A stretch of DNA of 64,000 nucleotides, taken from the NCBI GenBank assembly GCA_965200175.1, contig OZ241345.1, forward strand, positions 1,426,001-1,490,000, in the 5' to 3' direction. The stretch is from Azophilus sp026709365. Lineage in GTDB: Bacteria > Pseudomonadota > Gammaproteobacteria > Pseudomonadales > Azotimanducaceae. The notes beneath the pieces are model-generated. The model made no database searches and was not told where the DNA came from. It saw nothing but the letters and a program-made list of their open reading frames with translations. This document shows, piece by piece, positions 16,565 through 24,899 of the stretch. The translations under genes and the position numbers were made by a program. The stretch's first letter is position 1. Every line of letters starts with the position of its first letter.

Positions 16565-17919
16565 TCGGGGCGGAACTCCGCCAGGCGGGACAGCGCCCCC
16601 TCGAAATCCGCCACGGAGCGCACGTCGAGCCAGAGGGCGTCATGCCGAAACCGTCCGATGACCTGCCGGGTTCGCCGCAGGCGCTGCTCCAGCCGGCGCA
16701 CTTCGGCGGCGTTGGCGTGGCGGATGACCAGCGCGCGGCTTTCGAGGCGGGCGTCCGGCAGTGCGCCGCTGCCGATTTGCCCTTCGCTCGGCCGGCATTG
16801 GAGGCTGTAGCCGGGCAGTTTTTCGGCGAGTGCGCGGCGCAGCCGTTCCGCCCGCTCCGCCAACTCCTCAATGGGACGGGTGAGCATTTGCATAACGGGC
16901 AGGGCATTGGGCAGTCGTTCGGGGTCCTCGTGCAGCTTCAGCACCTCGTTGAGCAACGCCAGCGTGACCTTGTCCGCCCGCAGCGCCCGTTTTAGGGGAT
17001 TGGCGTTGAGTTGCGCGATCAGATCCGCACGGCCAACGATCAAGCCTGCCTGCGCGCCGCCCATGAGCTTGTCGCCGCTGAAGGTCACCAGATCGGCGCC
17101 TTGGTCGAGCACCTTGCGGGGCATGAGTTCATAGGGCTGCGCGAAGCGGGTCAGGTCCACCAACGCACCGCTGCCCAGGTCCACGCAGAAGGGCAGGCCT
17201 TCGGCCTGCGCGAGTTCCGCCAGCCGCGCGGTGCCCACCTCGCTGGTGAATCCGGCGATGGCGTAGTTGCTTGGATGAACCTTGAGGAGCAGCGCCGCCT
17301 CCCCGACGGTGGCGGCGTAGTCGCGCAGGTGGGTGCGGTTGGTGGTGCCCACTTCCAACAAGCGGCAGCCGGAGCGCGCCATGAGTTCGGGCAGGCGGAA
17401 GCTGCCGCCGATCTCGACCAGCTCGCCTCGGGAAACGGTCACGGGCCGATTCAGCGCCAAGGTGTTGAGCACCAACAGCAGGGCGGCGGCGTTGTTGTTG
17501 ACGATGGTGGCCGCCTCGCCGCCGGTCAGCCCCGTCAGGCGCTCGGCGACGATGCCCTCCCGGTCGCCGCGCTGGCCGGATTCCAAGTCGTACTCCAGGT
17601 TCATCGACCCGGTGACCAGTGGCTTGACCGCCTCCCAAGCCGCCTTGTCCAACGGCGAGCGGCCGAGGTTGGTGTGAATGAGGGTTCCGGTGAAGTTGTG
17701 TACGGCTCGATAGCCGCGCCCGGCCAGCGCCGCGCCGATACGCTTGGCGTACTCTCCCGGCACCGCCGCCCAAGCGGGCGCCTCCCCGCCCTGCCGGGCC
17801 GCTTGCTGCAGCGCCCGCAAACGTTCCTTGACGACGAAGGCGCCGTGCCGGATGGCCAGCGCCTGAAGCTCCGGCGCTTCAAGCAGTTTGCCGATGGCAG
17901 GCAGTTGGCGTGTCTGCAT
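16561..17919 (-). CDS. selA: L-seryl-tRNA(Sec) selenium transferase
   Basis: A 452-residue PLP enzyme that converts Ser-tRNA(Sec) to Sec-tRNA(Sec) using selenophosphate; in bacteria it forms a homodecamer. The PLP-binding Lys is K284 in TFSGDKLMGGAQAG. Other conserved stretches are HNFTGTLIHTNLGRSPL, YDLESGQRGDR and VNNNAAALLLVLN. Length is near E. coli SelA (463). It is the first gene of the selA-selB-tRNA(Sec) cluster. selD (selenophosphate synthetase) is not in the window. Upstream (17920-18186) is a repeat-filled gap shared with the divergent nadK. Confidence 0.97.
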   Translation of the reverse strand: MQTRQLPAIGKLLEAPELQALAIRHGAFVVKERLRALQQAARQGGEAPAWAAVPGEYAKRIGAALAGRGYRAVHNFTGTLIHTNLGRSPLDKAAWEAVKPLVTGSMNLEYDLESGQRGDREGIVAERLTGLTGGEAATIVNNNAAALLLVLNTLALNRPVTVSRGELVEIGGSFRLPELMARSGCRLLEVGTTNRTHLRDYAATVGEAALLLKVHPSNYAIAGFTSEVGTARLAELAQAEGLPFCVDLGSGALVDLTRFAQPYELMPRKVLDQGADLVTFSGDKLMGGAQAGLIVGRADLIAQLNANPLKRALRADKVTLALLNEVLKLHEDPERLPNALPVMQMLTRPIEELAERAERLRRALAEKLPGYSLQCRPSEGQIGSGALPDARLESRALVIRHANAAEVRRLEQRLRRTRQVIGRFRHDALWLDVRSVADFEGALSRLAEFRPE

Positions 17920-17998
17920 CTTGCTGAGGTCGTGGCCTTAAGCGTTGGGCGGCAGTGTAACGCAGACCGCCCGCTTGCCATTCAGTGCGTTGTCGCCG

Positions 17999-18172
17999 TG
18001 CGGGTTCAAAAAAATACCGAATCCGGCCTAGGCGACGAGCACGGAGTTTCGCGTAGCGAAACTTCAACCGCCTCTCGCCCTCTGGGCCAGAGGCGCGGTC
18101 GTGTGCGGGCTCAGAAACATCTCGGAACCCGACCCACACAGCACAGGCGCTTGGCTAAAGCCAAGCCGGTCG
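17999..18172 (-). repeat. Two reverse family A copies between selA and nadK
   Basis: Two copies in reverse orientation. The first (17999-18097) contains a 7-A run where most copies have AAACAT, then GGAGTTTCGCGTAGCGAAAC. The second (18102-18172) has TGTGCGGGCTCAGAAACATC and a variant palindrome GGCTTGGCTTTAGCC read on the minus strand. They fill most of the 267-base intergenic region that must hold both divergent promoters. Confidence 0.75.
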
Positions 18173-18186
18173 TGTAGGGTTCCGGC

Positions 18187-19083
18187 ATGGGCAGCAGCAA
18201 GAGCACCGCCTTCAACATCGTTGGCCTGATCGGTCGGCGGGACAGCGCCCATGTGGCCGACACGTTGAGGGCGGTGGTCAAGTGTCTGGCTGGGCATGGC
18301 GTTCGCATCCTGGTGGAGGACCAAACCGCCGCACTGCTCAAGGAAGAAGGCTATGGCGTTTGCTCGCGGCGGGCGCTTGGCGAGCGCTGCGGCCTGATCG
18401 TCGTGGTCGGCGGCGATGGCAGCCTGCTCGGCGTGGGGCGGGACTTGGCCCATGCCGGCGTTCCCGTGGTCGGCATCAATCGCGGCGGCTTGGGCTTCCT
18501 GGCCGACATCGCGCCCAAGCGCATCGACGAGCAGCTTGGCGCGGTCTTGGCCGGCGAGTACCGGGTGGAGGACCACTTTCTGCTAGAAGCCAAGGTGCTG
18601 CGGGAGTCCGAGGCGCTCGTCCGTTCCCCGGCTCTGAACGACGTGGTGGTCAATCCCGGCAGCATGGCCCGCATGATGGAGTTCTCCCTGGCGGTCAACG
18701 GCGAGTTCGTTTACGACCAGCGCTCCGATGGATTGATCGTGGCCTCACCCACCGGCTCCACGGCCTATGCGCTGTCCGCGGGCGGTCCGATCATGCACCC
18801 GGCCCTGGACGCCATCGTCATCGTCCCCATGTATCCGCACACGCTCACCTCCCGGCCCTTGGTGGTGCGCGGCGATTCAACCATCACGGTGACCTTGGGC
18901 GCGGTGGAGCGGGCGCAGGTGAGCTGCGACTCCCAAATCACCTTCGACTTGGAAAGCGGCGATCAAGTCGTCATCGAGAAGCACGCCGCGCCCTTGCGCC
19001 TGGTCTATGCCTACGGGCACAGCTTTTACGAGTCCTGCCGCAGCAAGCTCGATTGGGCGACCCGGCTGGGCGGACAGGGGTGA
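18187..19083 (+). CDS. nadK: NAD kinase
   Basis: A 298-residue kinase that makes NADP from NAD and ATP or polyphosphate. The diagnostic GGDGS motif is at residues 75-79 (context LIVVVGGDGSLLGVGR), followed by GINRGGLGFLADI and the NAD-binding SPTGSTAYALSAGGPI region. The conserved LNDVVVN segment is also present. Length is normal (E. coli NadK is 292). The ATG at 18187 directly follows the repeat region. The gene is convergent with the MobA-like gene, and a family A copy lies between them. Confidence 0.97.
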   Translation: MGSSKSTAFNIVGLIGRRDSAHVADTLRAVVKCLAGHGVRILVEDQTAALLKEEGYGVCSRRALGERCGLIVVVGGDGSLLGVGRDLAHAGVPVVGINRGGLGFLADIAPKRIDEQLGAVLAGEYRVEDHFLLEAKVLRESEALVRSPALNDVVVNPGSMARMMEFSLAVNGEFVYDQRSDGLIVASPTGSTAYALSAGGPIMHPALDAIVIVPMYPHTLTSRPLVVRGDSTITVTLGAVERAQVSCDSQITFDLESGDQVVIEKHAAPLRLVYAYGHSFYESCRSKLDWATRLGGQG

Positions 19084-19115
19084 AGTTGGGTTTGCGCTTC
19101 ATTTGATGACATCCC

Positions 19116-19209
19116 GCGCACCCGCTTAGCGGGTGCGATTGGAGTTTCGCTGCGCGAAACTCCGCGCTCGTTGCTTGGCTCAGATTCGATATGCTTTTCA
19201 GTCTGCGCA
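19116..19209 (+). repeat. Family A repeat after nadK
   Basis: A complete forward copy: palindrome GCACCCGCTTAGCGGGTGC, hairpin core GTTTCGCTGCGCGAAAC, and a tail containing CAGATTCGATATGC. It lies between the convergent ends of nadK and the MobA-like gene and ends 4 bases before the latter's stop codon. Confidence 0.8.
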
Positions 19210-19212
19210 TCC

Positions 19213-19905
19213 TCAAGGCGGACATCTTGCCGGAGCGGGCGGGGGAGTGTCGAGGTCGCGGACCACTCCTGCGTCAGCCACTTCGATGGTGTTGACGCGC
19301 TGCGGATTTTGGTCGAGCACCGCCTTGGCCCCTTGGTCGCCGCTGAGATTCATTAAGACCTCAAAGTGGGCTTGGCCGAACCCGACCGGATGGCCCGGTG
19401 TGCCCTCATGGACGGGACGGACGATGGCGCTGCGGTCGTTCAAACCCCGGCGCAGGGTTTCAAGGGTGGACGCTTCGATCCAAGGCATGTCGCCCAACGC
19501 CACAAACGCGCCGTCGAAGCCCCTTGCGGCGGCGATGCCCGCCGTCAACGAATGGCCCATGCCCAAGTGCGCCCCGGCGGCAAAGATCTTCGTGCAGCCA
19601 CCGAGGCCCCGCGCCCAGTCACTGTCTTCGGGGCGCAGAACCAGAAAAATCGACTCAAAGCCGTTTTGATAGCGGGCGAGGGTGCTTTCCAGCAGGGTGC
19701 GTCCGTCCGGCATTCGCCATTGCCGCTTGTCGCTGCCGAAGCGTCGGCCGAAGCCGGCCGCCAGAATGACGGCCGCGCAGGTGAACGCCTGCTCAGGTGT
19801 GGCGGGTGGCGGCTCAATGGAATCCGTGCCGCGCCGGGATCCTGGCCTGACTTGGTTCAAACTGAGCCCTGCTGGTTGTTTTTGTGGCGGCGCAAGGTTG
19901 TCCAA
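19213..19905 (-). CDS. MobA-like (MocA-type) nucleotidyltransferase
   Basis: A 230-residue protein whose core begins AAVILAAGFGRRFGSDKRQW, the nucleotide-binding signature of the MobA/MocA NTP-transferase family. Downstream are LGMGHSLTAGIAAARG, VALGDMPWIEASTL and GTPGHPVGFGQAHFEVL, all typical of this group. MocA adds CMP to molybdopterin to form the cytosine-dinucleotide cofactor of xanthine dehydrogenase-type enzymes. The first 40 or so residues before the core are proline-rich and not conserved, so the true start may be internal, but no ATG is available there. The gene is 56 bases downstream of an XdhC-type gene, which fits a Mo-enzyme maturation role. Confidence 0.85.
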   Translation of the reverse strand: MDNLAPPQKQPAGLSLNQVRPGSRRGTDSIEPPPATPEQAFTCAAVILAAGFGRRFGSDKRQWRMPDGRTLLESTLARYQNGFESIFLVLRPEDSDWARGLGGCTKIFAAGAHLGMGHSLTAGIAAARGFDGAFVALGDMPWIEASTLETLRRGLNDRSAIVRPVHEGTPGHPVGFGQAHFEVLMNLSGDQGAKAVLDQNPQRVNTIEVADAGVVRDLDTPPPAPARCPP

Positions 19906-19961
19906 CGAGCCAATAGCTGCGCTCGGCGGCTGATCGCCTGTCGGTCTCAGGCATTGCTCCG

Positions 19962-20960
19962 TCAGCCGTTAGCGCATTCGAGCGCTTTGCGGCTGCGGGT
20001 CAGGCGCTCCTTCTGCACGGCGATGATTTCCGCCATCACGGCGACGGCAATCTCCGGCGGGGTTTTGCTGCCGATGGGCAGGCCGATGGGGGCGTGCAGA
20101 CGGTCGAGCTCGGCTTCGCCCAAGTCCAGGGCCCGCAGGCGTTCGCGGCGGCTGGCCGAAGTGCGGCTCGAACCCATGGCGCCGACGTAGAAGGCCTCGG
20201 TGGTCAGCGCCTCCATCAGGCCCATGTCGTCAATGCGGGGATCATGGGTGAGTGCGACGATGGCCGAAGAGGGATCCTGGGCGTGGGCGCGCACCGCGTC
20301 GTCGGGCATGTCGTTGATCAGCCGCGCCCCGGGGACGTTGAAGTCCCGCAGCAGGTGATCGCGGGGGTCGCAGACCGTGACCTCGTAGTCCAAGGCCTGC
20401 GCCATGTCAGCCAGATACTTGGAAACCATGCCGGCGCCGATGATGAAAAGCTGGCGGCGGGGGCCGTAGGTGTGCTCCAGAACTTGGCTGGCCGCATCCC
20501 ACTGGAGGGGTTCGTGGGCGTCCACATCCTGATGGCTGAAATCGCCGGTACGCAGGTCCACCCGCCGCCGCACCGGCCGACGTTCGGCCAAACGACTCCT
20601 CAGATGCTGGAAGTGGGACAGCCAAGGCTCGGCGGGCGTAAGCGGCTCAACCACGACGTAAAGATGGCCGCCGCAGGGCAGGCCCAGCTTCTCGGTTTCC
20701 TCCGCAGTGATGCCGTACTGAAGGAGATGCGCCTTTTCGGCGGCGAGTTCGCCTCGTGTGAGCTTCTCCAGGAGGTCGTCCTCAACGCAGCCCCCGGACA
20801 GGGAGCCTGCGATCTGGCCTTGGGGGTTGCAGGCGAACAGGGAGCCGATGGGCCGGGGCGAGGAGCCCCAAGTCCGCACCACCGTGGCCAGCCAGCAGGG
20901 CTGGCCGTCGTGCAGCCAGGCGGCGACTTGGTTGAGCACTTCGTTATCGACGGCTTGCAT
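19962..20960 (-). CDS. XdhC/CoxI family molybdoenzyme maturation protein
   Basis: A 332-residue protein with the two XdhC/CoxI domains. The N-terminal domain has WLATVVRTWGSSPRPIGSLF, GQIAGSLSGGCVEDDL and LGLPCGGHLYVVVEPL. The C-terminal Rossmann domain has LFIIGAGMVSKYLADMAQAL, TVCDPRD and AIVALTHDPRIDDMGLMEAL, ending in GSKTPPEIAVAVMAEIIAVQ. XdhC-type proteins bind molybdopterin and insert sulfurated cofactor into xanthine dehydrogenase-like enzymes. No large Mo-hydroxylase subunit is encoded in the window, so the client enzyme lies elsewhere. Confidence 0.92.
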   Translation of the reverse strand: MQAVDNEVLNQVAAWLHDGQPCWLATVVRTWGSSPRPIGSLFACNPQGQIAGSLSGGCVEDDLLEKLTRGELAAEKAHLLQYGITAEETEKLGLPCGGHLYVVVEPLTPAEPWLSHFQHLRSRLAERRPVRRRVDLRTGDFSHQDVDAHEPLQWDAASQVLEHTYGPRRQLFIIGAGMVSKYLADMAQALDYEVTVCDPRDHLLRDFNVPGARLINDMPDDAVRAHAQDPSSAIVALTHDPRIDDMGLMEALTTEAFYVGAMGSSRTSASRRERLRALDLGEAELDRLHAPIGLPIGSKTPPEIAVAVMAEIIAVQKERLTRSRKALECANG

Positions 20961-21030
20961 GGATAGAATAAGCGCACGGCGGTTCGACGCAACCCAAAAA
21001 TTCTAGCATGGGTTGAGTTGCCGCCCGAAC

Positions 21031-21098
21031 GCACGCCCGCGAAGCGGGTGCGCTGCCGTTGCGTGGGCCAAGTTCCGATAGGTTTGTGAGCCCGCACG
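21031..21098 (+). repeat. Family A repeat upstream of pepN
   Basis: A shortened forward copy: palindrome CGCCCGCGAAGCGGGTGCG, the middle hairpin missing, and a tail GGGCCAAGTTCCGATAGGTT followed by GTGAGCCCGCAC. It lies between the divergent xdhC-type gene and pepN, about 40 bases before the pepN start. Confidence 0.7.
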
Positions 21099-21139
21099 GA
21101 ACTCTTGCTAGCCTGACAACATGTAGAAGGAGCCCGCTG

Positions 21140-23791
21140 TTGCCATCCCAAGCCCTGCCCGCACCCACTTACCTCAAGGACTACCAGCCGCCCGCCTACC
21201 GCACCGAGGAAACCGAACTCGCCTTCGACATTCGCGACGGTGCGACCAAGGTGTACTCCCGGCTGCGCATTCAGCGCACTGCCGATGCGCCCGCCGATGC
21301 GCCGCTGGTTCTTGACGGCAAGGAACTGGAGCTGCTGGCCGTCCGGCTGGACGGTGCGGCCCTGGGCGGCAATGAATACCAAGTGGACGATGAGTCCCTG
21401 ACCCTGCATGCGCCGCCGGCGGCGTTCGAGCTGGAAATCGAAACCCGCATCAAGCCGGAGGACAACAGTTCCCTGCTGGGGCTGTACAGGTCGCGGACGC
21501 TTTACTGCACCCAGTGCGAAGCCCAGGGCTTCCGCAAGATCACCTACTACCAGGACCGGCCCGACGTGCTGGCCAAGTTCACCACCACCATCACCGCCGA
21601 CGCCGAACGCTTCCCGGTGCTGCTGTCCAACGGCAATCTGGTCGCCGACGATGAGGACGCCGAGCGACGCACGGTCACTTGGCGGGATCCCTTCCCCAAG
21701 CCCTCCTACCTGTTCGCCTTGGTCGCCGGCGATCTGGCCTGCATGACCGACCACTTCACCACCCTGAGCGGGCGGCGCGTGGAGCTGCGCATTTACTCCG
21801 AGCCCCACAACATCGGCCAATGCGACTACGCCATGGGGGCCGTCAAGCGGGCCATGCGTTGGGATGAGGAGACCTTTGGGCGCGAGTACGACCTGGACAT
21901 CTTCATGATTGTGGCGGTGGAGGACTTCAACGCCGGGGCCATGGAGAACAAGGGATTGAACATCTTCAACACCGCCTGCGTGCTGGCCTCCCCGGACACC
22001 GCCACGGACGCTGCCTACGAGCGGGTGGAGGCGGTCATCGCCCACGAGTACTTCCACAACTGGTCCGGCAACCGGGTCACCTGTCGGGACTGGTTCCAGC
22101 TCAGCCTCAAGGAGGGCTTCACTGTGTTCCGGGATGCGGAGTTCACTTCCGACATGCACTCTAGGACGGTGAAGCGCATTGAGGACGCCTCGTTCCTGCG
22201 AGCCTTGCAGTTCGCCGAGGACAGCGGCCCCATGGCCCACTCCGTGCGCCCGGACTCCTACATCGAGATCTCCAACTTCTACACCCACACCGTCTATGAG
22301 AAGGGCGCCGAAGTGGTGGGCATGGCGCAGCGCTTGGTGGGGCGTGACGGCTTCCGCAAGGGCTGCGACCTGTACTTCGACCGCCACGATGGCCAAGCCG
22401 TGACCACCGAGGACTTCGTGGCCGCCCTGGAGGATGCCAACGGCGTCGATTTGCGCCAGTTCCGGCGCTGGTACGCCCAGGCGGGCACCCCGGTCCTGAG
22501 CGTGGACACCGAGTGGCGCGACGGCACGTTCCGCATCCGGATCAAGCAGCATTGCCCGGCGACCCCGGGGCAACCGGAGAAGGCTCCCTTCCACATCCCG
22601 GCGTTGATGGGATTGCTGGGTGCGGACGGCAGGGAACTGCCGTTGTCCGAGGGGCGCATCACCAGCGATGACGCCGCCATTGAGGTGCGTGGCGCGAGCC
22701 TTCTGGCGCACTTGCGCGAGCCGATGACGACCTTGGAGGTGAATGGCTTGGCCGAGCCGCCAGCGGTCAGCTTCCTGCGCGGCTTCTCTGCTCCGGTGCG
22801 GGTAAACTATCCCCGCTCCCCCCAGGCCTTGGCCTTTCTGGCCCGCCACGACAGCGACGGCTTTGCCCGCTGGGACGCCATGCAAAGCCTGCTGCTCGAT
22901 GAGTTGGACCGAATGGGCGGAGGGGCCGAGGTCAGTGAGGAGGTGTTGAACCTGTTCCGCGCCCTGATCGGCGACGCGCTCAAGGCGGATGACGCCGAGA
23001 CCGGCTCCATGCTCCGGGAAATGCTGCGGCTGCCGAGCGAGGCTTATGTGTTCGAGCAGGTGGAGTCGATCGACGTGGAGGCGATCATCGCCGCTCGGGA
23101 CCGCCTGCTTGAGACCCTCGCCAAGGAACTGGCCGATGGCTGGCGTCAACTCTACGAGCGCCACGCGCCGAAAGGCCCTTACCGGCCCGACGCCTTGGGC
23201 ATGGCGCGCCGGGGCTTGAACAACCTTGCCTTGGGCTATCTGGCCCACTCCGGTGCCGGTGACCTCAACGGTCTGCTGAAGGACCATCTGGATGCCGCTG
23301 ACAACCTCACCGACCGTTTGGCGGCGCTGCGCGGGATCGCCGACCGCGCCGACTTTCCCCACCGGGCCCAGGTGCTGGAGGACTTCCACCAACGCTGGCG
23401 GCACGAAAGCCTGGTGGTCAACCAATGGTTTGGCATTCAGGCCAGCGCCCTGGGCACGGACGTGGCGGCGGTTCGCAAGCTGGAGGCCCACCCCGGATTC
23501 GACCCCAGCAACCCCAACAAGCTGCGCTCGCTGTACGGCGCCTTCACCCGCCAGAACAGCCGCAACTTCCATGTTGCCGATGGCGCGGGCTATGACTTCC
23601 TGGCCGAAGTGATCGCCGGCCTCGACGCCAGGAACCCGCAGATGGCCGCGCGCCTGCTGACGCCCCTGACCCAATGGAGAAAGTTCGATGCGGCCCGCCA
23701 ACGGCGCATGAGGGCAGGCCTGGAGCGCCTGAAGGCTAAGGAAGGGCTGTCCAAGGACGTGTTCGAGGTGGTGACCAAGAGCTTGGCTTAG
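21140..23791 (+). CDS. pepN: Aminopeptidase N
   Basis: An 883-residue M1-family zinc aminopeptidase of the bacterial PepN type (E. coli PepN is 870). The substrate-anchoring GAMEN motif is at about 266-270. The zinc site HEYFHNWSGNRVTCRDWF starts at about 302 (HExxH at 302-306), with the third ligand Glu in LSLKEGFTVFRD. The Ig-like and C-terminal helical domains continue to the end. An ATG at 21059 would place repeat-derived sequence in the protein. The TTG at 21140, seven bases after AGAAGGAG, gives the normal start (MPSQALPAPTYLKDYQPPAY). PepN is the main cytosolic aminopeptidase in peptide turnover. Confidence 0.97.
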   Translation: MPSQALPAPTYLKDYQPPAYRTEETELAFDIRDGATKVYSRLRIQRTADAPADAPLVLDGKELELLAVRLDGAALGGNEYQVDDESLTLHAPPAAFELEIETRIKPEDNSSLLGLYRSRTLYCTQCEAQGFRKITYYQDRPDVLAKFTTTITADAERFPVLLSNGNLVADDEDAERRTVTWRDPFPKPSYLFALVAGDLACMTDHFTTLSGRRVELRIYSEPHNIGQCDYAMGAVKRAMRWDEETFGREYDLDIFMIVAVEDFNAGAMENKGLNIFNTACVLASPDTATDAAYERVEAVIAHEYFHNWSGNRVTCRDWFQLSLKEGFTVFRDAEFTSDMHSRTVKRIEDASFLRALQFAEDSGPMAHSVRPDSYIEISNFYTHTVYEKGAEVVGMAQRLVGRDGFRKGCDLYFDRHDGQAVTTEDFVAALEDANGVDLRQFRRWYAQAGTPVLSVDTEWRDGTFRIRIKQHCPATPGQPEKAPFHIPALMGLLGADGRELPLSEGRITSDDAAIEVRGASLLAHLREPMTTLEVNGLAEPPAVSFLRGFSAPVRVNYPRSPQALAFLARHDSDGFARWDAMQSLLLDELDRMGGGAEVSEEVLNLFRALIGDALKADDAETGSMLREMLRLPSEAYVFEQVESIDVEAIIAARDRLLETLAKELADGWRQLYERHAPKGPYRPDALGMARRGLNNLALGYLAHSGAGDLNGLLKDHLDAADNLTDRLAALRGIADRADFPHRAQVLEDFHQRWRHESLVVNQWFGIQASALGTDVAAVRKLEAHPGFDPSNPNKLRSLYGAFTRQNSRNFHVADGAGYDFLAEVIAGLDARNPQMAARLLTPLTQWRKFDAARQRRMRAGLERLKAKEGLSKDVFEVVTKSLA

Positions 23792-23880
23792 GCTCCGGGT
23801 CGTCGGCCGCCTCTTGGTTCATGACACCCTTGGGAACAAAGTTGATATGATCGGCCCCTCAGATCGGTTGTTGCGTAAGC

Positions 23881-24756
23881 GTGTCTCAGCTAGGCTCAAC
23901 GCCCGCCCCCAACTTCGTTTCGGATCCAGGGATACTTGTTAAATGGGTTGCCTACATGGACCGTTACGGACAGCGCTGGCTGGATGACATCGGCAAGGAC
24001 TACTTCTCCCAAGAGTACTGGTATCTGTTCACGGTCGCCTTGGTTCATCATTGGCGCGATTCCCCCCTGAGCATCAGTGAGGCCTGCGATTGCATGAAGA
24101 CCGGTTCATCCAAAACGCGGCAAAGCCGTCTCCATAAGCTCATCACCGAACACCTTTTCTTCAAGACGAAGGATCGGGCGGACTTGCGCCGAACCCATGT
24201 TGAACCCACCGACGAGATGCTTGAGGGAGGGCGCATGCACTTTCGCGGCACTCTCACGGAAGCGATGCAATTTCTTGACGAGGCCGGTCTGCTTTCCTCA
24301 AGTCCACAGCTCCTGCTGGACAGGATTTCCGATAACGGCGATGAGACGGACAAGCGGTTTCTGCTGCCTTGGGCCGAGTTCTTGGTGGACTACACCAATG
24401 ACTGGAACAGCACCTTCAAGAACCTCTTTCATACTGAGGAGTACTGGTACACCTTCGCGCATTCCCTGCTCGGCATCTGGAAGGGGCAGCCGCTGACCAT
24501 GAGCGATGCCTGTCAGTCGATGCGAACAGGCTCAAGCAGAACCAAGCAGAAGCGCGTCTCACTGGCCGTCACGCGTGGCATGCTGACTAAGCAGAAGAGC
24601 CCGGATGACCAGCGAATCACGCATGTGTTGGCGAGCGATACCTTGGAAACGCTGCTGGTCGGCCACTTCGAACGCACCTTGGGCGATCTTCTGAAACGAG
24701 CGAGGCGGCTGTTTCAAGAACTGGACCTTCAGGAAACGGGCCAAGCCTTGGCCTAG
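23881..24756 (+). CDS. Unfamiliar protein with two copies of a winged-helix-like domain
   Basis: I do not recognise this 291-residue protein as a named family. It consists of two homologous halves. Half 1 (about 20-132) has EYWYLF, then HWRDSPLSISEACDCMKTGS, then LRRTHVEPTD. Half 2 (about 163-278) has EYWYTF, then IWKGQPLTMSDACQSMRTGS, then QRITHVLASD. EYWY recurs 142 residues apart (45-48 and 187-190). Each half looks like a MarR-type winged helix: the basic TGSS-x-T-x-Q-x-R segment as recognition helix and the D-x-R-x-THV stretch as wing. This suggests a single chain mimicking a MarR dimer. It starts at GTG 23881; a TATGAT box is about 30 bases upstream. It lies opposite an alpha/beta hydrolase and a TonB receptor, which it may regulate (inference). 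Confidence 0.6.
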   Translation: MSQLGSTPAPNFVSDPGILVKWVAYMDRYGQRWLDDIGKDYFSQEYWYLFTVALVHHWRDSPLSISEACDCMKTGSSKTRQSRLHKLITEHLFFKTKDRADLRRTHVEPTDEMLEGGRMHFRGTLTEAMQFLDEAGLLSSSPQLLLDRISDNGDETDKRFLLPWAEFLVDYTNDWNSTFKNLFHTEEYWYTFAHSLLGIWKGQPLTMSDACQSMRTGSSRTKQKRVSLAVTRGMLTKQKSPDDQRITHVLASDTLETLLVGHFERTLGDLLKRARRLFQELDLQETGQALA

Positions 24757-24899
24757 GAGCCTCTGCCTCCGGAATTCACGGCTGCAAATCCGCATCCGCC
24801 GGCCCTTTGAATCTTCGATTTCGTCAAATGTGGCTCGATGTTCTCCTCAATTGCCCGCCCAAAGGGACGGTGGTATCGAATTTTCGCTTTCGCGACTTC

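Noticed and set aside
20600..23701. Very long open frame opposite pepN on the minus strand
   Set aside because: It is antisense to a well-conserved gene, in high-GC DNA where long antisense frames are common, and has no recognisable domain except where it enters the end of the xdhC-type gene region.
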